A DNA stretch of 8,369 nt from Actinomycetota bacterium. Its GTDB lineage: Bacteria > Actinomycetota > Acidimicrobiia > IMCC26256 > BP-133. The position numbers and the translations under genes were made by a program. The number at the start of each line of letters is the position of its first letter. Within the stretch, counting starts at the first letter, position 1. Positions 1 to 5,010 of the stretch are shown here, piece after piece. The stretch is taken from positions 1-8,369 of the forward strand of contig JAUZEX010000617.1 of assembly GCA_030838815.1 (NCBI GenBank). Reading direction: 5' to 3'. The notes beneath the pieces are model-generated. The model was not told the origin of the DNA. It saw only the letters and a program-made list of their open reading frames with translations, and searched no databases.

Positions 1-1346
1 GAGCGCAGGGCGAAGGCGATCTCGAGTCCGCCGGCCCGGGCCAGAGCGACGAGGTCGTCGGCCTCCGGCCGCAGCGCCGGCCGAAGCTGGACCAGCGCCC
101 GCAGCTGGGAGCGGCGGGCGAGGCCGAGGACCGGAACGCCGCTTCCCGCCAGCGCGGCCGCCCGGCGCCCTGTGCGGTCGGACAGCTCGAGGGAGAGCCG
201 GTCGAGCGGCCCGAGCCGCCAGCCGTCGCGCTGGATCATGGCCGTCGGGCAGGTGGGGTCGAGCAGGGAGTGGACCACCCGGTGCAACTCGGCGGGGTCG
301 ACGTCGCCCACCGGGGCAATCTCGGCCGGCACGAGGTCGTCGGTGACGAGCAGGTCGCCCTGCAGCACGAGGCAGTCCACCCGGTCGAGCACCCGGAGCG
401 CCCCCCGCTGGACGACCACGACCCCCCGGCCCGCCAGCGCCCGGCCGATGGTGGCGGCGAACGCCTCCTTGCCGTAGCGGGCGGCCTTCGGCACGCCCGC
501 CTCGAGCGCCCGGCCGGTCAGGGCCGGATTGCGGGTGGACAGAAGCATGGTCCCCGCCGCGGCCAGCGACGCCGTCCAGGCCCGCTCGGCGAAGCGTTCT
601 ACCGGCCCCTCGGGCAGCGGGCCGGGGCGGGGCGGCACCAGCGCCGGCAGAGGCCCGAAGGCCGGCTTGGAGAACAGCTCCGGCTCCCGGGCACTCCAGG
701 CCTCCCGGCCGGCCCGCAACTCCAGGAGCGTGGAGAGGTGATGGGTCAGCTCGGTCAGGGGCGCCAGCGGCCCGCTGCCGATGCCCTGGACCAGCGTGTT
801 GACCACCGCCAGGCTGACGTCGGTCACCGGGCTCGGAAGCCGTTCCTCGATGACGCCGCGGACCCGTGGCACACCGTTGACGACCGCCATCGCCGAGCCC
901 GCCACCGTGCGGACGCCACCCGTCAGCGGCACCAGGAAGCGGACGGGGAAGGCGACGGCGAGGCTCACGACGTCGGCACCGACCTTGGCCGCCTCCCGCA
1001 GGAGCGGCTCGACGTCGCCGGGATGGGTCTCCATGGCGCTGGGGAACGGCCGGCCGGCGAACCCGCAGGCCTTCTCGGCGGCGTCGACGGCGGCGACGAG
1101 ATCGGCCAGCGCCAACGCCTCGGGGTCGAAGGCGACGACGATGCGGCCCAGGTATCCGTTGACCTCGACCCAGTGGACGGCCTCGAGGGCGGTCAGCGCC
1201 GGCTCCACCTCGGCGGCGAAGCGGGCGAGCTCGTGCGGGTCGAGCGCCCGCAGCTCGAGGTGGGCCCGCTCGGCGTTGGTCCAGGCCCGCCGGGAGCGGG
1301 AGTACACGGCCCGCACCACCGGGCGTACGAGGTCGAACAGACCCAT
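1..1346 (-). CDS. ctpI: CtpI-type P-type ATPase, N-terminal part (runs off left edge)
   Basis: The frame is open from ATG at 1346 to the window edge (448 codons seen), so the C-terminus is missing. I recognise the mycobacterial CtpI family, giant P-type ATPases in which a degenerate first half precedes a complete ATPase. Residues about 30-95 form a ferredoxin-fold, HMA-like segment (WVEVNGYLGRIVVAFDP, 59-75) without the metal-binding CxxC. Residues about 120-190 are hydrophobic and Ala/Val-rich. Residues 284-335 (GVPKAARYGKEAFAATIGRA, then ALRVLDRVDCLVLQGD) match the stretch that leads into the phosphorylation site of P-type ATPases, but DKTGT is replaced by LQGDL. This part should be catalytically dead, and a working P-domain would lie off the window. 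The transported ion is unknown. The gene lies 21 bases after the small upstream gene, in the same frame, and has no Shine-Dalgarno. Family assignment is by eye against remembered M. tuberculosis CtpI. Confidence 0.8.
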   Translation of the reverse strand, partial: MGLFDLVRPVVRAVYSRSRRAWTNAERAHLELRALDPHELARFAAEVEPALTALEAVHWVEVNGYLGRIVVAFDPEALALADLVAAVDAAEKACGFAGRPFPSAMETHPGDVEPLLREAAKVGADVVSLAVAFPVRFLVPLTGGVRTVAGSAMAVVNGVPRVRGVIEERLPSPVTDVSLAVVNTLVQGIGSGPLAPLTELTHHLSTLLELRAGREAWSAREPELFSKPAFGPLPALVPPRPGPLPEGPVERFAERAWTASLAAAGTMLLSTRNPALTGRALEAGVPKAARYGKEAFAATIGRALAGRGVVVVQRGALRVLDRVDCLVLQGDLLVTDDLVPAEIAPVGDVDPAELHRVVHSLLDPTCPTAMIQRDGWRLGPLDRLSLELSDRTGRRAAALAGSGVPVLGLARRSQLRALVQLRPALRPEADDLVALARAGGLEIAFALR

Positions 1347-1367
1347 GGAGGCGGGAGCGGGTCGGTG

Positions 1368-1862
1368 CTAGGAGGGGTTGGCGGGCGGACGGGCGGCGCC
1401 GCCGGGCCGCGATCGCTTCACCGGGGCCGGCCGTGGCCCGCCCGCGGCCGGGCCGCGCTTCGGCGCGCCGGGGGTTACGACCGGTTCGACAACGACCGGT
1501 TCGGTCACGACCCGGGGCTTCGCCGGCGAGGCCGCGCCGGCCGCCCTGGCGTCGGCGAACGTGGCGCCGCTCATCAGGCCGCCGGCCAGGGTGAGTGTCC
1601 CGCCGAGCCCGGAGAGGGTGGAACCGAGGACGTGCCCGGTGGTGTTGAGGACGTCGCCCAAAAGGAGGATCGTGCCGCTGAGGGCGCCGGCGGTGGTGTC
1701 CAGGACGGTGCCGGTCCCGTCGAGGAGGCGGCCGGCGACGGTCCCGACGCTGCCGACCACGGTCACGGCTCCGCCCAGCGTCTGGCGGGCCCCCCGGATG
1801 ACGGCTCCCGCCGGCGACCGGCGCTGTCCGTTCTCGGCGACCTGCGTCTGCCCGCTGTTCAT
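1368..1862 (-). CDS. Small Gly/Thr/Val-rich protein with basic Pro-rich tail, function unknown
   Basis: The product is 164 residues from ATG at 1862. In-frame GTGs at 1868 and 1865 are alternatives, but GAAGGGG at 1876-1870 sits 7 bases before the ATG. I do not recognise a named domain. Residues about 28-97 are rich in Gly, Thr, Val and Leu with no Pro, and fall into rough 11-residue units (for example VAGRLLDGTGT, VLDTTAGALSG, TILLLGDVLNT, TGHVLGSTLSG), suggesting an amphipathic, membrane-surface helix. There is no signal peptide and no convincing transmembrane segment. Residues about 112-164 are low-complexity Pro/Ala/Arg/Lys with a TEPVVVEPVVTP repeat. The gene follows the desulfurase by 39 bases. 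Its TAG is in frame with the downstream CtpI-like gene, and the N-terminus of M. tuberculosis CtpI, as I remember it, has a similar Gly/Val/Thr-rich stretch. It may be a detached CtpI N-terminal segment. The coding call is supported by the SD and the operon position. Confidence 0.65.
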   Translation of the reverse strand: MNSGQTQVAENGQRRSPAGAVIRGARQTLGGAVTVVGSVGTVAGRLLDGTGTVLDTTAGALSGTILLLGDVLNTTGHVLGSTLSGLGGTLTLAGGLMSGATFADARAAGAASPAKPRVVTEPVVVEPVVTPGAPKRGPAAGGPRPAPVKRSRPGGAARPPANPS

Positions 1863-1869
1863 CACCACG

Positions 1870-1876
1870 CCCCTTC
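1870..1876 (-). promoter_or_regulatory. Shine-Dalgarno deciding the ATG start of the small protein
   Basis: On the minus strand GAAGGGG lies 7 bases before ATG 1862 but only one base before GTG 1868, so it favours the ATG. A TAACCT (TANNNT) hexamer at 1883-1878 could be a -10 for this gene, but I see no -35 and weight it little. Confidence 0.5.
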
Positions 1877-1901
1877 GAGGTTACAAGCCCAAGGGATAGA
1901 C

Positions 1902-3053
1902 CTACCCGGTTGCCAGCCGCCTCAGACGCGAAATCACCGCCGGGAGCGCCTCGAGGGCGGAGTCGACGTCGTCGGCCGTGCTGGACCACCCTACGCTGAT
2001 CCGCAGCGAGTGGTCGGCGTCGACGCCCATGGCCGACAGGACCGGTGACGGCTCGAACGTCTCGCTGGAGCACGACGATCCGGAATGGACCGCCACGCCG
2101 TGCTGGTCGAGGCCGAGGAGGACAGGCTCCGCCTCGAGGCCCTCCACCCCGAAGCAGACGAGATGGGGCAGGCGGTCGGCCGGATCGCCGAAGATCACGA
2201 GCCCGTCGACCAGCTTCGGCGCCTCGACCAGCAGCCGGTCGGTGAGCAGCCGGGCGGTGTCTGCCTCCGCTTCGAGCCCGCGGGGAGGCCCCATCAGGTC
2301 CGCGACCGCGGCGGCGAATCCGACGGCGGCGGCCACGTTCTCGATGCCCGCCCGCCGGGCCCGCTCCTGGGCGCCGCCGAGCAGGAACGGCGGCAGGCGC
2401 AGTCCCCGTCGGACGAGCAGGGCGCCGATCCCCCGGGGGCCGCCGAGCTTGTGAGCGGTGACCGAGCAGAGGTCGGCACCGAGGGCGGCGAAGTCGACGG
2501 GGAGGTGACCGGCGGCGGCGCAGGCGTCGACATGGGTCAGGACGCCCCGCTCCCTCGCCCCGGCCACGACGTCGGCGGCGGGCTGGACGGTTCCCACCTC
2601 ATGGTTGGCCGACTGCACGGACACGAGCCCGGTCCCCGGCCCGATTCCGGCCAGCACGGTGGCGGCGTCGTACCGGCCGAGGACATCGACCCCCGCCATC
2701 GTCACCCGGCCGGCCCGGTTGGCCGCCTCCAGCACGGCGGAGTGCTCCACCGCCGTCGTGACGATGTGAACACCGTCGGGCCCGTTCGAACTCGCCCGGG
2801 CGGCGGCGCCGAAAATGGCGGTGTTGACCGACTCCGTCCCGCCGGAGGTGAAGATCACCTCCCGGGGACGGGCCCCGAAGAAGGCCGCCACCTGCTCCCG
2901 GGCCTCCTCCAGGGCCACCCGGGCCGCCCGGCCCTCGGCGTGGATCCGGCCCGGATCGCCCGGCTGGGCCAGCCAGGGGAGCATCGCCTCATATGCCGCC
3001 GGTCGCAGCGGGGAGGAGGAGGCGTGGTCGAGATAGGCCCGGCGGCCGCTCAA
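1902..3053 (-). CDS. iscS: Cysteine desulfurase, class I (NifS/IscS type)
   Basis: This is a PLP enzyme that removes sulfur from L-cysteine as a persulfide and feeds Fe-S cluster assembly or tRNA thiolation in the cytosol. The 383-residue product has a normal family length. Visible landmarks are the N-terminal YLDHASSSPL (7-16), TSGGTESVNTAI (69-80), the cofactor-stacking H104 in VEHSAVL, N150 in ANHEVGTVQP, the PLP-nitrogen Asp D176 in HVDA, the Schiff-base lysine K202 in TAHKLGGPRGIGAL, and the persulfide cysteine C328 in the class I loop HSGSSCSSETFEPSPVL. All key residues are present. I chose TTG at 3053 because it overlaps the regulator's TGA (TTGA) and places the YLDHA motif at the usual distance from the N-terminus. 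The open frame continues upstream only inside the regulator gene. Overlap with the regulator implies translational coupling and a role in Fe-S supply. The symbol is a family label; the sulfur acceptor is not in the window, so a tRNA-thiolation role is possible. Confidence 0.93.
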   Translation of the reverse strand: MSGRRAYLDHASSSPLRPAAYEAMLPWLAQPGDPGRIHAEGRAARVALEEAREQVAAFFGARPREVIFTSGGTESVNTAIFGAAARASSNGPDGVHIVTTAVEHSAVLEAANRAGRVTMAGVDVLGRYDAATVLAGIGPGTGLVSVQSANHEVGTVQPAADVVAGARERGVLTHVDACAAAGHLPVDFAALGADLCSVTAHKLGGPRGIGALLVRRGLRLPPFLLGGAQERARRAGIENVAAAVGFAAAVADLMGPPRGLEAEADTARLLTDRLLVEAPKLVDGLVIFGDPADRLPHLVCFGVEGLEAEPVLLGLDQHGVAVHSGSSCSSETFEPSPVLSAMGVDADHSLRISVGWSSTADDVDSALEALPAVISRLRRLATG

Positions 3054-3811
3054 ACGCAGGTGATGCAGGTGGCGTCGCCAGCGGGCCGGGAGGCGGCGAA
3101 CTGCGGGTTCGTCTCGCCGTACAGGGCGGCCAGCATCCCCCGGATCATGCCCCGGTCGACGGCGCACACCACGTGGGGGAACTGCTGGGCCGCCTCCCCG
3201 AACGGGCACTGCTGGGAGATGATCTGGAGCTGCTCCCCGTCGGACTCGGTGTGGGCGGCGAAGCCGTGGGCGGTGAGGGCGTCGGCCACGGCGTTGACCG
3301 CCGTCCGCATCGAGCGGTGACCGTCGGACGGGCCCATCTTCGCCGCCAGCACCAGGCCGTAGTCGTAGCCGACCTCCTCGGCCATGGCCGCCGCCTGGTC
3401 CTCGGGCAGCATCTGGAGCGATTTGGCCAGCAGCGTGGCCAGCAGGTCGTCACGCCGGGGGGGAAAGGTGAGGCCGTGACCGGGCGCCTCCCGCACCTGG
3501 TAGCGCTTCGACGGCCGCCCGGCCGACTCGCCCCGGGCCAGCTCGACGCTCAGGTAGCCCCCGGCAGTCAGCTTGTCGAGGTGGTGGCGGGCCACGTTGG
3601 GATGGAGGGCGAAGTGCTCGGCGACCTCGGAGCATGTGCTCCCGGTCGTCCCGGCCCGGAGGAAGAGGTAGATCTCCCGTCGCGTCGGATCGCCGAAGGC
3701 GTTGGCCAGGGCCGACACCGCGGCACTGAATTCGTCGGCGGAGAAGGCGGGCTGGGCCTTCTTCTTCCGCATTTCGACGGGCTCCGGCGACCGGAGGGGC
3801 GATCGACCCAC
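3050..3811 (-). CDS. SufR-like winged-helix regulator with C-terminal Fe-S-type cysteines
   Basis: A 253-residue DNA-binding protein of the ArsR-like COG2345/SufR group. Residues about 27-107 are a winged helix (ALANAFGDPTRREIYLFL, 34-51; recognition-helix region CSEVAEHFALHPNVARHHLD, 60-79; wing with GRPSKRYQV, 98-106). The C-terminal domain has C202 in QQCPFGEAA, C216 in VVCAVDRG, and C249/C252 in GDATCITCV, a C-x13-C-x32-C-x2-C pattern suited to binding an Fe-S cluster. SufR family proteins use such clusters to repress Fe-S assembly genes. The gene overlaps the cysteine desulfurase and diverges from mrp, which fits an Fe-S or redox switch for both. I chose GTG 3811 because TAGAAT at 3823-3818 lies six bases upstream, as for a leaderless mRNA. 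ATG 3772, with a weak GGAG ten bases before it, is an alternative that removes 13 residues. Cluster binding is inferred. Confidence 0.88.
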   Translation of the reverse strand: MGRSPLRSPEPVEMRKKKAQPAFSADEFSAAVSALANAFGDPTRREIYLFLRAGTTGSTCSEVAEHFALHPNVARHHLDKLTAGGYLSVELARGESAGRPSKRYQVREAPGHGLTFPPRRDDLLATLLAKSLQMLPEDQAAAMAEEVGYDYGLVLAAKMGPSDGHRSMRTAVNAVADALTAHGFAAHTESDGEQLQIISQQCPFGEAAQQFPHVVCAVDRGMIRGMLAALYGETNPQFAASRPAGDATCITCV

Positions 3812-3813
3812 AT

Positions 3814-3823
3814 TGGTATTCTA
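3814..3823 (+). promoter_or_regulatory. Overlapping divergent -10 elements (regulator leftward, mrp rightward)
   Basis: The plus strand reads TGG then TATTCT (3814-3822), an extended -10 (TGn plus TANNNT) pointing towards mrp. The minus strand reads TAGAAT at 3823-3818, a -10 pointing towards the regulator and ending six bases before its GTG at 3811. The two hexamers share five base pairs. No convincing -35 was seen for either. Inferred from sequence; no transcript data. Confidence 0.55.
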
Positions 3824-3835
3824 CTGGCTCCGTAG
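3821..3835. promoter_or_regulatory. Imperfect inverted repeat, candidate operator
   Basis: CTAC-N7-GTAG forms a 15-bp imperfect palindrome (10 of 14 arm positions paired, including one inner G-C). It overlaps the end of both -10 elements. SufR-family repressors bind short inverted repeats in their own promoters, so this is the natural autoregulatory operator candidate. The arms are only four bases, so chance is possible. Confidence 0.35.
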
Positions 3836-3847
3836 TGAAAATTCGCT

Positions 3848-3854
3848 GGAGGAG
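3848..3854 (+). promoter_or_regulatory. Shine-Dalgarno deciding the TTG start of mrp
   Basis: GGAGGAG ends five bases before TTG 3860 and supports that start over GTG 3878. GGAGCC (3851-3856), which overlaps it, is complementary to GGCTCC at 3826-3831. A 6-bp hairpin with a 19-base loop could therefore partly mask the ribosome site. Confidence 0.65.
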
Positions 3855-3859
3855 CCCTG

Positions 3860-4960
3860 TTGCCTACCGAGTCGTCCGTGATCGAGGCCCTGCAGCCGGT
3901 GCAGGACCCGGAGCTCAACCGCTCGGTCGTCGACCTCCAGATGGTGAAGTCGGTCTCCGTCAACGACCAACTCGTCCGGGTCACGGTGGCCATGCCGTCG
4001 CCCGAGTACCCCCTCCGCACCGAGCTGCGGGACCGGATCCAGGCCGCCGTGTCGGCAGTCCCCGGGGTCGGCTCGGTGGCCGTCGACCTGGCGGTGATGA
4101 GCGAAGACGAGCAGAAAGCGCTGGTCGCCCGGCTCCAGCCCCCCGGCGCCGGCGGCGCCCGGGAGAACCCGTTCCTCACCGCCCGCACCCGGGTGCTGGC
4201 CGTGGCATCGGGCAAGGGCGGGGTCGGCAAGTCGTCGGTCACCACCAACCTGTCGATCGCCCTGGCCCGCGCCGGGTACTCCGTGGCGGCCGTCGACGCC
4301 GACGTGTGGGGCTTCTCCATGCCCCGGATGCTCGGGATCGACCGGCCGCCGGTCGTCATCGACACGCTGATCGTCCCGCCGGCGGCGCACGGCGTGAAGC
4401 TGGTCTCGATGGGCTTCTTCGCCCGGGAGGACCAGCCCGTCATCTGGCGGGGGCCCATGCTCCACAAGGCCCTGGAGCAGTTCCTGACCGACGTGTGGTG
4501 GGGGGACCCCCAGTTCCTGGTGATCGACATGCCGCCGGGCACGGGCGACGTCGCCCTGTCGATGGCCCAGTTCATCCCCCGGGCCGAGGTGGTCGTGGTC
4601 ACCACGCCGCAGCCGGCGGCCCAGAAGGTCGCCCAGCGGGCGGCCTACATGGCCCAGAAGGTCAACCTCACCGTCACCGGCGTGATCGAGAACATGTCGT
4701 GGTTCCGGGGCGACGACGGCAAGGCGTACGAGATCTTCGGTTCCGGCGGCGGACGGGAGCTGGCCGACACCCTCGGCGTACCGCTCCTCGGCCAGGTCCC
4801 GCTGGTCCCGGAGCTGCGGGAGGGCGGCGACGTCGGGCGGCCGATCATGGTGTCGGACCCCGACAGCGAGGCGTCGCAGGTCTTCACCGAGATCGCCCGG
4901 CGCCTCTACGAGGACCTCGCGCCCCGGCGCGTCTACCGCTCGGAGTTGAAGATCGTCTGA
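3860..4960 (+). CDS. mrp: Mrp/NBP35 (ApbC) P-loop ATPase, Fe-S carrier family, cysteine-free
   Basis: A 366-residue cytosolic ATPase of the MinD/Mrp branch, a family that carries and transfers Fe-S clusters. An N-terminal DUF59/MIP18-like domain (about 5-90, VQDPELNRSVVDLQMVKSV) precedes the P-loop domain: deviant Walker A SGKGGVGKSS (117-126, signature K119 and K124), switch I DADVWGFSMPRMLG (146-159), the family block VIWRGPMLHKALEQFL (194-209), Walker B VIDMPPGTGD (221-230), TTPQ (248-251) and VIENMSWF (275-282). The cluster-binding CxxC that normally follows ENMS is absent (RGDDGKAYEIFGSGGG), and I find no cysteine anywhere in the protein. Actinobacterial Mrp proteins commonly lack that motif. 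TTG is chosen on its GGAGGAG. Divergence from the regulator-desulfurase pair supports an Fe-S-linked role, but how it would hold a cluster is unclear. Confidence 0.93.
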   Translation: MPTESSVIEALQPVQDPELNRSVVDLQMVKSVSVNDQLVRVTVAMPSPEYPLRTELRDRIQAAVSAVPGVGSVAVDLAVMSEDEQKALVARLQPPGAGGARENPFLTARTRVLAVASGKGGVGKSSVTTNLSIALARAGYSVAAVDADVWGFSMPRMLGIDRPPVVIDTLIVPPAAHGVKLVSMGFFAREDQPVIWRGPMLHKALEQFLTDVWWGDPQFLVIDMPPGTGDVALSMAQFIPRAEVVVVTTPQPAAQKVAQRAAYMAQKVNLTVTGVIENMSWFRGDDGKAYEIFGSGGGRELADTLGVPLLGQVPLVPELREGGDVGRPIMVSDPDSEASQVFTEIARRLYEDLAPRRVYRSELKIV

Positions 4961-4965
4961 GGCAC

Positions 4966-4997
4966 GGCCCGGCCGGTCCGCCGGCCTCCGGGCCTTT
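4966..4997 (+). terminator. GC-rich hairpin with short T run after mrp
   Basis: GGCCCGG (4966-4972) pairs with CCGGGCC (4988-4994), and an inner CCGG (4973-4976) pairs with CCGG (4981-4984) across a 3-base bulge. TTT follows directly at 4995-4997. It starts six bases after the mrp stop. The T run is short, so it may only attenuate read-through into lgt. Confidence 0.45.
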
Positions 4998-5002
4998 AGC
5001 AT
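4997..5002 (+). promoter_or_regulatory. -10 element placed for a leaderless lgt transcript
   Basis: TAGCAT fits TANNNT and ends eight bases before GTG 5011. Transcription would start within one or two bases of the start codon, and no Shine-Dalgarno is visible there. With the preceding hairpin, this suggests lgt has its own promoter. No clear -35. Confidence 0.4.
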
Positions 5003-5010
5003 GGGCGACC

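Noticed and set aside
1477..1503. A 12-bp direct repeat (ACGACCGGTTCG at 1477-1488 and 1492-1503).
   Set aside because: The units are in frame (15 bases apart) and encode a Glu-Pro-Val-Val repeat in the small protein's tail, so it is a coding repeat and not a mobile or regulatory element.
270..2048. A 592-codon open frame on the plus strand.
   Set aside because: It lies opposite the CtpI-like gene and small protein and crosses two real gene ends; its product is low-complexity Gly/Arg/His-rich, as expected from the reverse of a GC-rich gene.
5001..5003. ATG as the start of lgt.
   Set aside because: It is in another frame from the Lgt protein and leads into an Arg/Pro-rich shadow product.
3835..5010. 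An open frame of 392 codons running unbroken into lgt, which could suggest an N-terminal extension of Lgt.
   Set aside because: It is mrp read in another frame and gives Arg/Pro/Gly-rich text without domains; the Lgt family begins near 5011.
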